NCBI GenBank assembly: GCA_038496445.1
Contig: JALMLS010000605.1
Coordinates: 95,055 to 159,054, forward strand
DNA: 64,000 nt
Reading direction: 5' to 3'
DNA from: Trichosphaerium sp. ATCC 40318
Taxonomy: Eukaryota > Discosea > Flabellinia > Trichosidae
This document shows positions 26,608-37,448 of the stretch, one piece after another (the first letter of the stretch is position 1; each line of letters begins with the position of its first letter). Below the pieces are notes generated by a model. The model saw only the letters and a program-made list of their open reading frames with translations, ran no database searches and was not told the origin of the DNA. Position numbers and translations under genes: made by a program.

Positions 26608-27896
26608 GTTCTATTTTTCTTTGTAGCGTTAATACCTTGATTATAGTACCACTACAGGCAATATTTATAAGGTGCACAACTCGATGTACCACGGAAAGGT
26701 GATAATTGGAATTGTCTTGTACTTTCTGGTGAAACTCAAAAAAAAAAAGATTCAAAAAGGAATAGTCTTAACTTGTGACCTCAGTTCAAAGCAAGCATAC
26801 CGCGTTTTAAATGGTACTGTAGGAACTTGCCCCAAGCTTTAAGAGCTGTTTCCGAGGGTTGAACGTCAAGTGTATTTCGCTTTGCAATTGGTTCGTGATT
26901 TCTCACCTTGTTTCATTTTATTTAGTTACTACTTTGGATATCACGTTTTTGTTGACCAGTTGCGCAACGACGAACTTCTATAAAGACAGTATTTATTGTA
27001 GTGCAAATTCCACTATCAAAATAAGAGTAAAGAAAAAAGTGTCAGTCTGAGCGTTGATTTATAAACTGAAATCTCCTTTATGCTTTCCTACTAAATTCTC
27101 ACCTGCCCACATCTTTATCTTCAAATAGTGTTAAGAAAACCTCTTCTATGGGTATTATGACAGGCCTCCATCCTCAAACTAACCATTAGCTGAACATCAA
27201 AAGAACATGGAAAAAACTGCAAAAAAATTGTTGAAGTAGCATGAATCAATCTGGTTTCACTTGGTGGCATTTTTTCGAGGGAGATTTTGCGTATGGTACA
27301 GCTATGATGTTTTACGTATGCACCCTTCTTCCATACTGGGGTGTAAAAGATAACTCACCAAGTGTGCTTTACTATCTCTAAACAAAGCGTAAATACCAAC
27401 AACTTATTTCATTTGAAAGCTCCATTCTCAATTTTGAGTTCCAGTCTTAAACAAGGTGGTTTGATACATAGAGCTACTATTGAAACGTCAGCTTTATCAT
27501 GCATTGGTCTGTAAACCCAAAACTGTTCAATTTGACTCCAACTCTTTTTTGCCGATAAATAGTTCCTGTAGTTGTTTTTGAGCAATACGTCATATTGGCG
27601 TCAAATAAGAAACTGTTGTCACATTATGTTTTGATCGGATGACGGCATAATCATTGGCAACACTGCTACATACACAGCACGTGTCTTGCAAATGACATCG
27701 GAGTTGTTTGTTGTGACATTTTGACAAAATGAATTCATTAAAACGCACTGAGATATTGTTGCCTCAGATGTTCTAAAGATCTTCGTGATTTTCGTGCACA
27801 ATGTTTAGCTCACACAAACAAAGAAAGTTTTGACAACGCTATAGGAGGCAACTTAAAATAAAGAAGAATAAAATAAGAAACACTTAAACCCCCATT
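26608..27896. other. Intergenic region, no gene supported
   Basis: About 1.3 kb. The longest hints are a 46-codon plus-strand frame at 27241-27381 opening MNQSGFTWWHFFEGDFAYG and a 60-codon minus-strand frame at 27619-27801. Neither has splice context or recognisable similarity. They may be decayed gene pieces. CACGTG at 27678. Confidence 0.4.
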
Positions 27897-29133
27897 CTAT
27901 TCCTGTTCCTCAACCTCCCTCCATTTACCGAATTTAATCATCTTTTTACCAAAGTCGCAGTGCATAAATTCGTCATCATCCATATACCCAGGACAAATAA
28001 ACATGGCTATCAAAGTATGAGAACCAGTACATTGTAAAAATTGAATATGATAGCTTACAGTGTTCAAACTTTAGTCTTCCACCACCACATTCTGGGCACC
28101 TTGGAAGAGGTCCAAGAGCCTTTCCTGCTGCTACACGATCTATAAGAACACTCTTATTACCACCTATGGTTTGATCGTTCGCTCTACAAGCCATGTAAAC
28201 AGTTGGACAATAAAAAATACTTCAGAAAAAACCAAAGTACCTGCACATTGCTTTCAATGATGCAACACTCTCGCTTTTAAGTTCAGTGAGCAATTTTTTG
28301 TATTTTTTCTTTTGTGAAGCATTCATCAAATCAATAAGTTTCAAATCAGCCTTCTTCTTCTTCGGTGGTTCGCCAGTTTGTTCGTTGGAAAAATGAAACA
28401 GCAATCCCAAAACATGCTTACACTTGCCAACGAAATTGTCACCTGCTGGGCACGTGCATTCGCCTTTCCAGCTTGCATCCTGGATCACTTTAAGTTAACG
28501 TTGTAGATGGGGTTCGGGAGGCGTACATCTTGGTCTATTACGACTGAAAGCTCGTAGGTCTTGTTCTTTGAACCTTTACAATCAGCAGTAAGTGTAACCT
28601 CCGAATCCTCAGCTGTGAACAGGCAAATAATCAATAAAAGTGCTGTAAATTTACAATAGAGTATGGCAAATCTGTTTAGGTGCATATTGGGCACCCTTTG
28701 AAACGATCTTTTTTACGAAAAAGCACAACTTCCTGTAAAAGCAATTGTACCTTCAATATCGATGTTAAACAACTTCCCTTGGCGCCAAAGCTCTAATCCG
28801 CGTACGTAGCGTCCTTTTCCGCCCTGTTTCAATAAATCCTTCATAGATGGAACGTTATACGTTGTGGTGCTCTTTTTAGTACTCTTGGACTTCTTTGAAG
28901 GCTTAGCAGCGGTATTTGTTCGTTTTCGCTTCTTAGTTGTTTTTTTCTTTGGTTTAGAGTCCTCGTCATCAAGAGCTTCCTCTAGTCGCTCAACGAGAAC
29001 AGCTTTTTTACCCTGACAACATTTGTGACACTTTACAAAACAAGAAAAGAGACAATACCTTTGTATCTAGTCCACGATCGCGTAATTCCTTTCTTAGGTC
29101 AACAACACGTAATGAACTCGGGTCTAGTGACAT
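27897..29133 (-). CDS. SAP / SWIM zinc-finger nuclear protein with zinc-ribbon C-terminus
   Basis: ATG at 29133 begins a SAP motif (LRVVDLRKELRDRGLDTK, then AVLVERLEEAL), a DNA-binding helix pair. A Lys-rich region with likely nuclear localisation signal (KKKTTKKRKR) follows. An exon then carries a SWIM finger (CTCPAGDNFVGKCKH, pattern C-x-C-x9-C-x-H). A second SAP-like unit (SVASLKAMCRANDQTIGGN) leads to paired cysteines (RCPECGGGRLKF and FICPGYMDDDEFMHCDF), reminiscent of the PADR1/zinc region of PARP1. The protein ends at TAG 27897-27899. About seven exons; the intron before the SWIM exon is ~130 bases. Likely a chromatin or DNA-repair-associated protein; no catalytic domain seen. Confidence 0.75.
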
Positions 29134-29135
29134 GA

Positions 29136-29640
29136 TTAAACGGTATTTATCAGTTTTGGTTTATCACTAATGCACGCATTTTCAATATTTTTCAAGGCAA
29201 AAATAATGGCTCGATGCCACCGTCCGCAGTTGTTGTGAACGTAGAGTTGCAGCAGTAATACTGCTAGGACCTTGTTTGTCCGGGCAATTCTTTGGGTTGT
29301 GTGACTCTGGGATAGCGATACAGTCCGCAATCTCAAATACGTTTCTAGTTTTGTCAGAATGTGTAGCTCTTTAACTCGAGCATTCATTGATTGATATTCT
29401 GAAAATTGAACGGCAAAACCACAATAAAATTATGTGCATGTTGAACAAACGAATTTGTATTTCAACCGAATACTTACGTACCTGACTCGTTGTCACTGTG
29501 ATCAAGTAGGCAGTGGCAATACATTGGCACAGCCCGCATTGCACATTGTGCGTTGGTGGCCTTTGTAAGAGAATCCAATACGGGTTCCTCTGGAGTTCAA
29601 TTTTTGCTAGTTGGCACTGCGCCAGTCGCAGTGTCAGACC
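29136..29640 (-). CDS. Hypothetical small protein overlapping inverted repeat arm A
   Basis: Two exons on the minus strand join in phase across a canonical intron (GTACGTAAG ... TTTTCAG, about 29482-29399). The first contains VLDSLTKATNAQCAMRAVPM. The second contains VKELHILTKLETYLRLRTVS and ends at a stop by 29136, three bases before the next gene's ATG. The 5' end is not resolved. A competing frame in exon 1 looks like a signal peptide (LGIFSLLLGLTLRLAQC) but does not splice in phase to exon 2. No domain recognised. Confidence 0.35.
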
Positions 29641-29716
29641 CAACAATAAAGAAAAAATACCCAAACTATCTTTTATCCATGTCTCGTTATTCAGCTTGGC
29701 AAGAACAATAGTATGT
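29407..29716. repeat. Inverted duplication, arm A
   Basis: This ~310-base block is the reverse complement of 30425-30733. Differences are a single change near the outer end and about three in the intron-like part. The exon-like part, about 29483-29705, looks identical in both arms. Homology stops abruptly at CCGTTCA, just before the acceptor TTTTCAG present only in this arm. Confidence 0.88.
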
Positions 29717-29778
29717 ACATGTTAACTTGTACGCTTTGCTTGTGTATCACTTTATTGTAAGTCGTTTAACTCAGCCGT

Positions 29779-30215
29779 TCATTTACAATCACGAAGTAAA
29801 AGTGTATTGCAAGTGGTTCCGAGAGCGTTTAAAAACGCTTTCAAATCATATTGAATCAAATCCGTATTTTCATAGCTGCCGGTTATCGACTTAACTGGTA
29901 ATGCCAATTCGAGATGGTTATGGTAACAATGAAAGTTGTTGGCGTCATTGGAAGCCTCCAGGACGCTTTTTTCATCCAAACCACTCTCATACACTTTAAA
30001 AACAAAGTTCTAGTTGAGTAAAAGTGACAAACTAGTTTTATTTTGCTTTGTTTTTTTTGAACTGAAATACACGAAACAAGCATCAAAGTGATATCACTTG
30101 TTCAATAAGATAAGTCGCACCTGTTTAAGATTTGTTGCTCTTATGCCACGTGAGTACTTTCCGACCTAATGTCCAACCATTAATATCCTGACATTCGACA
30201 AATAATAAATGCAAC
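29779..30215 (-). CDS. Hypothetical protein fragment, paralogue of 31049-31900
   Basis: A C-terminal exon (29779-~30000) reads VYESGLDEKSVLEASNDAN and on to LLLRDCK. Upstream, around 30150-30200, a short frame ECQDINGWTLGRKVL matches ECRDDINTWTLGRIIL of the gene at 31049-31900. The noncoding bases between also align (shared ACGACCTAATGTCCAA-type strings), so the two loci are duplicates. The N-terminus is missing, because sequence upstream turns into inverted repeat arm B. No known domain; possibly a broken copy. Confidence 0.4.
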
Positions 30216-30424
30216 TTGTAAATTGAATTACCAAAAACTTAACCGCCACGACATAACATTACAACATTTGCTACGCTCTCATAGCCGATAAGTCTTAAAC
30301 GTCGTTAACCCCGAATTGCACAATTCCCACACCGCCTTTTTTAGAGATTTACGTCGTCATTTAATAAAAAATCGATGATTTCACAGAGCATGTTTCAGAA
30401 ATAAACGATCAACTTAGAAATTTA

Positions 30425-30733
30425 TACCATTGTTATTGCCAAGCTGAATAACGAGACATGGATAAAAGATAGTTTGGGTATTTTTTCTTTATTGTTGGGT
30501 CTGACACTGCGACTGGCGCAGTGCCAACTAGCAAAAATTGAACTCCAGAGGAACCCGTATTGGATTCTCTTACAAAGGCCACCAACGCACAATGTGCAAT
30601 GCGGGCTGTGCCAATGTATTGCCACTGCCTACTTGATCACAGTGACAACGAGTCAGGTACGTAAGTATTCGGTTGAAATACAAATTCGTTTGTCCAACAT
30701 GCACACAATTTTATTGTGGTTTTACCGTTCATC
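30425..30733. repeat. Inverted duplication, arm B
   Basis: Reverse complement of 29407-29716. The gap between arms is ~708 bases. The plus-strand copy keeps the open frame with LLLGLTLRLAQC and the donor GTACGTAAG. The sequence beyond the breakpoint differs, so the second exon of the arm A gene is absent. It would instead splice to CACAATAG at ~30745 and end within 20 codons. Confidence 0.88.
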
Positions 30734-31048
30734 TCACACAATAGCCATCAAAGCGGACAAAACACCATTATATGGCCCTTGCGCATATCGCGCTCATTGA
30801 AGGTACTCGTTTCTTGTGTTGCGCCACTAACTTTGTATAAAACCGCCTTTTGATGGTATATTACTTCATAAAGCTCCTATAGAAATCATTTATATACTTC
30901 GAGCCGTTTCTTTGCTATTTCTCCATAGCAACATTCAAACACGTAAATATCGCGTGAGCTAGTTTTAAAAGTGCGTTACAAATACATCTTAAACAAAAAG
31001 GCGCGCGTTTATTGAAATACAAAACTGACGCGTAGTTGAGTACGCTTT
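30734..31048. other. Spacer
   Basis: 315 bases downstream of arm B. A short open tail (30734-30800) may be the end of the arm B frame; otherwise nothing recognised. Confidence 0.4.
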
Positions 31049-31900
31049 TTACTTTATCGTTAATTGTGTGTTGAGTAATTTGGATATATTGGTGCTAGTT
31101 GTGTAGGTTAACGCTGTTTTCTTTCCAATCATCCTTATTGTCACAATATATCTTCCACATGATTTTTTATACATATACTTGCAGTTTTGGTACCATTGGT
31201 ATGACGTTGATTCAGTTCTATCAATGAATAGAGTTTCACAAGAAGGCTTTAGTACACTATACAACAAGTGGCAGAAATTCTATAAACAACATGTGGTTAT
31301 TAAATAGCACGTGACAGTGAAGCAGTCGGCGGAAGAAAAGAAATGTTTTTTTTTTTTTGGAAAGAGCATTTGAACAAACAACAAAAACAAACCATACCTC
31401 AACATGTGGTTTTTCTGTCAGCTTATCGAGCATATCAATTTCAGCTGTAGTGAATCCTTGAATTTTAAGAACATCTAGGTTCACAAACTGGTTAAAAAGA
31501 GACACCAAGCAGTATAACAGTGCATTGTTTTTTTTTTTGTTGCACTGAAATTTAACGAAACAACAAGCGGAGAGACAAAGCTATATCACGCCTTGTTCAA
31601 CCGTAAAATAAGTTGTACCTGTTTTATAGCGCTGGTAAGCATTAGCTCTTATGCTAACATAAGTATTATACGACCTAATGTCCAAGTATTAATATCATCA
31701 CGACATTCAAAAAAAAACCGCCAAATATTTGTACTTTGATGCAAGTTTAAACGTTACACTGTAGTTTTGATATCCATAATGTTCAATAAAATTATGACTA
31801 ACAACAACACCCCAATGGTAATCGCCCCATTTTTCGGTTAGACTAACATATAAACTATTCTGAATGAAGAAAAATAAGCAAGACAATATCCTTAAAATAC
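31049..31900 (-). CDS. Hypothetical protein, paralogue of 29779-30215
   Basis: Minus-strand segments from 5' to 3': SLYVSLTEKWGDYHWGVVV and ECRDDINTWTLGRIIL (31880-31640), VSLFNQFVNLDVLKIQGFT (31508-31400), then VLKPSCETLFIDRTESTSY to a stop at 31049. The middle segment has an LRR-like rhythm. No ATG could be placed with confidence; the gene may start near 31900 after a short first exon. Shared segments with 29779-30215 show tandem duplication. Function unknown. Confidence 0.4.
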
Positions 31901-32001
31901 CAGATAGAAATGTTAGTGCCGTACTGGGAGTGCTCTCCAAGAAGAAACGGTAGATACTAAGCTCTTAATTTTTTCGCTAATGAATACTATGCTCTCATGC
32001 C

Positions 32002-32722
32002 TCATTTTAGTAGAGCTAACATCAGAATGAAGTGTAACTGTTCTGTGAAGAGGAAAAAAAATTAGCGAAAAAGCAGGAAAAAAAGTGTTGGATGCTTAGT
32101 ACATAGGACCTGTCGGAACTTCTGGTATCGTAGTTACTAGAACGACCTAGACTACGGTGTTGGTATAGAACAAGGTAAAAAAATGTGGTTACCTTTGTAG
32201 GTGCATTTGGTGATGCACGTGTCGATTTTTCTTCAACCAGAACAAGCCGGCATTTCTTAGGAATCTCATCCAAAGTTGAGGCAATCACCTATTTTTGTTT
32301 GTTAGTTTGTTGGGTTTGGTAATTGCTTGAAAACTTTCTTACTTGTTCGTTAAAGTCTTCATCCTTGTATCCAATGCTTATCACAGTATAAGCAGGTATT
32401 TTGTGTAACTCTTTGGCCACCGAGATTAGCTGCGAAGAAGAGAAAGTTAGTACTTTGCTGTTATGACGTAAAGAGCAAGTATTTGAAGGTATGATACTCG
32501 CGTCATTGCGTTTAGAGCAATTTGTGTATTTAGGAAAGAAAAAAGCCACAAATAGATCATTCCCGTGTCCATGCGCGTACCGCTTCCAAAGAAGTAAAAG
32601 ATTGCTTTAATTTACGTTTCGTTCCTTTGTACTCCACTAAAAACACATACGGTTCTACAGTCGATTATTGTCTAGAACTGATATCAAACTAATTTGTAGT
32701 ACATACCTACCATGCCTGCCAT
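32002..32722 (-). CDS. Small protein with possible ubiquitin-like/PB1-type fold
   Basis: ATG at 32722. Short exons join to MAGMVEYKGTKRKLKQ, LISVAKELHKIPAYTVISIG, YKDEDFNEQ, VIASTLDEIPKKCRLVLVEE and a tail VVLVTTIPEVPT, ending at TGA (32002-32004), ~110 residues. The strand-strand-helix-strand-strand order with a final hydrophobic strand resembles ubiquitin-like or PB1 domains, but no diagnostic residues fix the family. No signal peptide or membrane span. The intron between the first two exons is unusually long (~140 bases) for this genome. Confidence 0.5.
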
Positions 32723-33174
32723 CTTAATAAGCTAAAGTGTGGAATTGCCAAAAAAAACTTGACTCCGTTCACGTAACGCTTTACAACACTTGACATGCCT
32801 ACCATAGGAAACAACCTTAACACCTAACAGTTTGTATACGTAAGCCTAACTCATCTCTAGGCTGTAGCAGCTTTTGTGTTGCACAATGTAAATCGGAAAA
32901 TACGAAAAAGTCTCCACAGTCAAACTGCTCTTTTTTTTATATCTCATAGGATTACTTCTAAAACATACTAAGTTGTTCTTGCTAAATTAATTACGCGTTA
33001 TTTACACTCGTTAACTCACAATTAAACTCACAACAATTCCCAATTTTTCCAACATGAAGAGTGGAGTTATATCCAAGTGCTGTCCTTATTTTAACTCACC
33101 AAAAACAGTGACATCCTTACGTTAGATAATCAGGCTTTATAGGATTTTTATTGATTAGATATATACACATATCT
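32723..33174. other. Intergenic spacer
   Basis: About 450 bases between two minus-strand genes. AT-rich; no reading frame, repeat or RNA gene recognised. Confidence 0.5.
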
Positions 33175-36100
33175 TTAAAAATCAAATGCGTTTGCAACAT
33201 CTAGAAGATTGTTAAAAAAATAGGAATAAAACGGAGAAAGATAAAGCCAACTAGCATACCGTTAAGCATATCTTCCATATCTGCAAACATATTATCATCA
33301 AGTGACAGTTCGCCGTTTGTTTCAGCAGTCTTTTACAAAGGATTTAGCAAAAGCAGTTGTCAAAAAACCAAAAAAGTCACGTGCAACGGAAATGAGAAAA
33401 AAAAAAGTGCTTTTTTTGTTGTCAAAATTGTAGTACCTCTCCGTCTCCCATAAATTGCTCTTCAAACATTGCCATTTGATCGTCAAGTGAAGCAGGTAGT
33501 GGATCATCCAGTGAAAGAACAGTAGTAGTATTTTTAGCAGTTTCTGGTTCAGGAGAATCCGCAACAACTGGTTCAGTAAACGCAGCAACAGGCTCTGGTT
33601 TTGGTGTTGATGACACTTCTGGTGCATCGAATGTAAATTCATCGAACGGATCATCTGCTAAATAACTTGTTAGATACTTCGTTAAGTAGCGTAGCGTTAT
33701 TTACCTGTATTAGCTGTTGTAGGTAGCGAAGGAAGAGATGGAGGAGCCATTTTAGGTTTTGGAGGAGCTACGCTTGGAGGTTTTGAGAAAGGACTCTTTT
33801 TAGGTGTAACTGGGGCCGCTGAAACTATATCTGGTGGAGTTCCCATCATTGGAGATACACCTGGTCGAGATTCGGATCTAAGGCATCGAACAAAATTAGT
33901 ACAACTCGATAACAGTTTAATGTTTTTGGTTGAAGCAGCAAAAGATTGTACCGAATATGAATTGGTACAACTGAGGCTCGTCGTTGATCTGTTGTTGGTT
34001 CTGGTACTGAAGGTGGTGCCACCTTTGGTGTAGAAGGCAAGTTCCTTGGTGGGAACTTTTTCTTTGGTGTTACCTTTGGTAGAGCTCTGCCTCCTGGAAA
34101 AGCTGATTTCTTTGCTCCAACTTTTCCAAACTTTCCAAACTTGCCACGTTTTGGAAACCCTTTTGTACCTGACTTGGCAACAGGAGGTGCGAATTTTGGT
34201 TTTTTCTTAACAGATGGTACAGTGAAGTTTGGCGAGAACTAATTTTGGAACCACGTGAGTAGGAATAAACGAAAAAAAAAGAGAAAAAGATTATTACTTT
34301 TGGTTGAGGTGATGCACGAGGAAAACCACTGACTTTGCCGCCTAGCATCATTTTTGGGCCCTTCTTTGGTGGCACTTTAGGTCCTGAGTATTTATATGTT
34401 GTAGGTGGGAGTATATTGCATTTAGCGACAGCTCTTGGTGTTACTGGAGGAGCACCAGCTAGACCAGCACCTCCTGAAAGAAGTTACAAAAACGTGATAT
34501 TATTTTTTTGAAGTTGACAAAACTACCTTTCGCTTTTAACCTGTTTTTCAAGTCGCTCATATTTATCGAAAACCCTTTTGGTGGTCCCCCAACTGGTGGT
34601 CCTCCAACTGGCGGTCTGCTTGGTGGCGCTGAAGAAGGAGGAGGCTTATGCGCTGTAGTAGAGCGGCCTAAACAAAGCGTCAACAAACAAGGGGCTCCAC
34701 TTCAAACAAATTTGTTTTTCAACGAAAAATAATTATTTCGGTCTTTAGGCTTTTTTACGTACCAGTCGTATCTATTGCTTTAAACTTCTTCATCAAACCC
34801 TCCATTATAGCTAACATTAATACTACATTACCAGCATACAACTCTAAACCCTATCAGAATAAACCCCAAAAAAAAAAAAAAAAAAAAAAAAGATATTGTT
34901 TTTCCCAATTCACTCGTCACGTGCCTTCACTATTTGCGTTTTCAACTCGTAAACCCACATGTGATAGAAGCTTTAGCCATAAACTCAGATTTTCAATTTT
35001 ATCTGTGAGTGTACTAAAAGGAGACAAAAGGGTTAAGAAAAAGTTAAAAATTCAAGAAAAAACAAGAAAAAAAAAAGAGTATAATTTTTGTTTAAGCGTA
35101 CGCTGGTTTATCATTGTATTTAGGCATTTTTTTACCGCTTAGCGTCTCAACAAGTTTAATACATATGATACCATCTTTTAGATCTTTTTCTATATCCGAC
35201 ACTTCATGACCCAAATGCCCAAGGTGTAAATTAATCCATCCTTTAACTTTCTGATAAACAAATTAACATAAAAAAAAACTACATTTCTCCTTCGTGACAA
35301 CTGCACTTACTTCTGATCTTATATCAATATCTCTTTCCCTCTCTGATGAACCTATAATAGTCCTCATGAGGAAAGAGGCGCTACGTCACTTAATATAACG
35401 ATGAACGAACCTGCTGGCGATTGCATCTTTGCTTGATCTTCTCTTCGCACAGCATCCATATCAATAACAGATTCTTTCGAGTTTGTGGACTTTGCTTTAA
35501 CGGTAGTAGCGCCCGCTTTGCCAAACACAAACTTATGGTCTGTTCCTGACTTGCTACCCCATTTCTAAACATAGTAAGTAATAGTTTTATAAATAAAACC
35601 CAAAACGGTACGTACCACGTGAAGCTCATATGGATTTTTTTTGTATTCTTTGACTATAAAAAACACCATGTTATTTTCCGTTCAAACGATAAAAGACACG
35701 TGCTACGTACTGTCCTTTGACTTTCCATGCGAAACAACAGAAAGCGAATAGCTATTAAAGTCCTATATCCTTTTTAGAGCAATATTATCTTATAGATACG
35801 GCTGTGGTGCGTCATAGACTCCGGCAGTCGTTTAGTTTATCAGAAAACTTGAAAGAGAACAATGAATGCACTGGTTTTTTTTCCAGTCGTCAAAGTCAAG
35901 AAAAAAGAGGTTTTGGCGTTGTTTAGTACCTTTGCGGATACATCCGGGAGCTTTTTACAAATTATCATTTTTAACGCATTACCTGTTTGCTAGCGAGCCA
36001 TTAAAGATAAATCACGTGGTCTAAGTATTGTATGTACCTTATTATGTATTGTAAATAGCTGCATAGATCCATCAGCCATGAACACTTTAACATTCGCCTG

Positions 36101-36341
36101 TAACTGCCTTTAATACCTTGACACGTGCGTGTAAGCTATAATTACCTGCTTCTTTTCCATCATCTTGGCAATAGCCGTCCTTTGGAGTTTTTAAAGGGTC
36201 ACTAACCAAGTGAACAAGAGCGTAGTTCACATTCAAGGTCAATCCGAGTAAGTTTTGATAAGGGAAAAAAAGCTGTGTACTTGGTTGACAGAAGAACAAA
36301 TAAAACACTTGTTTGTTGTAATGTATTGCATTACAACTCAT
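33175..36341 (-). CDS. CH-domain cytoskeletal protein with long proline-rich region and acidic C-terminus
   Basis: Proposed start ATG 36341 (uncertain). N-terminal exons give a ubiquitin-like/FERM-F0-like stretch (NVKVFMADGSMQLFTIHNK, ALKMIICKKLPDVSAK) and KWGSKSGTDHKFVFGKAG. A calponin-homology domain spans ~35250-34770 (WINLHLGHLGHEVSDIEKD, DGIICIKLVETLSGK, ENLSLWLKLLSHVGLRV, GLELYAGNVVLMLAIMEGL). Then come ~400 residues rich in Pro, Lys and Ser with short exons (PPVGGPPVGGPPKG). The acidic tail ends LSLDDNMFADMEDML and ANAFDF before TAA (33175). CH domains bind actin or act as signalling modules. The intron at ~34839-34908 has a 24-T tract and does not keep phase as read. Introns carry CACGTG at 33378, 34252, 34918 and 35697. 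Confidence 0.72.
34868..34891. repeat. Homopolymer A24 (T24 on the coding strand)
   Basis: A 24-base mononucleotide run inside an intron of the CH-domain gene, forming its polypyrimidine tract. It is a likely site of length error and may explain the phase mismatch at this intron. Confidence 0.9.
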
Positions 36342-36442
36342 TTTATAAAGTACAAACACTAGAACCGCGCCAGTTGGTGAACACTGGGCGGTTTTTTTTT
36401 AATGTATTTTTTCAGTTCTAAAGAATTGTGGTCACGTGCGAT

Positions 36443-37359
36443 TTACATCTGCAAGAAACCATAGAATACCCACGTTAAGAAGCCAAAGAATCCATGGATA
36501 AGAGCTGGTACAATTTGTTCATTAAATGTAAAGTTCTCGACCATCATAAGCGTAATCAATACCTGAAAAAAAGTAAACAAACTAAAGGAAAGCATATGAA
36601 AGTAATTTTTTTTGATCAGTAAAATAGGAAGATTGAGTACCAGATCAATGAGAGACATTACAAGCATAAAGGTGCCATTACCCCACCAAGACTATTAAAG
36701 GTTAAATAAAGAAAAAAAAAGCACTCTCAAGCTTGAGAAGAATCAAAAAGTGTGAAACAAAAAAAGCATCAAAAACTTTGACTATTCTAACCTTTCCGCC
36801 CTGCTTTGATCCAATCCCAATACCAACAATGATACATAACGTGGAAAGAATAATATTAAGAGAACCACCAATTATCGGTGGCACATACTTCAACCTACCG
36901 CAGCTAGGCGCGTGCAGCTGGAGAACTACATCACCAGCACACTTTGAAGCGGCATAGACGATTACTTGAGGATGTCAGTACAGGCAAACAGACGGTTGTC
37001 AACTGTTAACGAATGAAATGTATTTAAAATGCGTACCTAGTGATACAGCCACACATAGCAACCAATTGACAGCGCCTACGAACCAAAATATGTACCACTT
37101 GTACTTTTCCATAAATCTGCGAATTGATTTAGCTGTTGCATCTAATAGTGCTCGCACCCGTGAAGTCTTTTCATTTTTGAACGTTTTGGTGGATTTGCAA
37201 GGAACAAGTATCCTTCCTACGTTTTTATTGGTTGTTTTTTAACTGACACGCGCGTACGTCATTAACACTGGTATTTCTTGCGCCTAAAAACTCCAATTTT
37301 TCAGACTCTACGCCACTATCAGAGAACAGACCGGCGTCGCTTGCAGAGTCCGTTTCCAT
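36443..37359 (-). CDS. Multi-pass membrane protein of unknown function (paralogue not seen)
   Basis: ATG 37359 with an acidic cytosolic start (METDSASDAGLFSDSGVE). The following exon gives a basic stretch and the first span (WYIFWFVGAVNWLLCVAVSL). Next comes a loop with two Cys (CAGDVVLQLHAPSCG), then span 2 (IIGGSLNIILSTLCIIVGIGIG), span 3 (MLVMSLIDLVLITLMMVE) and span 4 (ALIHGFFGFLTWVFYGFLQM), stopping at 36443. The two Cys before span 2 could form a disulfide. Only 89 bases separate its ATG from the divergent ATG of the RRG7-like gene. Family not recognised. Confidence 0.7.
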
Positions 37360-37448
37360 CGTAACTGCAATAATGTAGAGCAATAACGTACATGAGAGTC
37401 AATAAAAATCGCGAAACGGTATTTTCTGCGTATCTACGCTAGGATGTG
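37360..37448. promoter_or_regulatory. 89-base divergent promoter
   Basis: The ATGs of the minus-strand membrane protein (37359) and the plus-strand RRG7-like gene (37449) are 89 bases apart, so transcription of both must start inside this spacer or within the neighbouring gene. No CACGTG is present. A shared bidirectional promoter is inferred from spacing. Confidence 0.55.

Noticed and set aside
27619-27801. 60-codon minus-strand frame
   Set aside because: No splice signals in phase, no recognisable domain; could be chance in AT-moderate DNA.
34801-34805. Internal ATG at 34805 as start of a separate proline-rich gene
   Set aside because: The residues before and after it complete a CH domain (GLELYAGNVVLMLAIMEGL), so the Pro-rich region belongs to the CH-domain gene.
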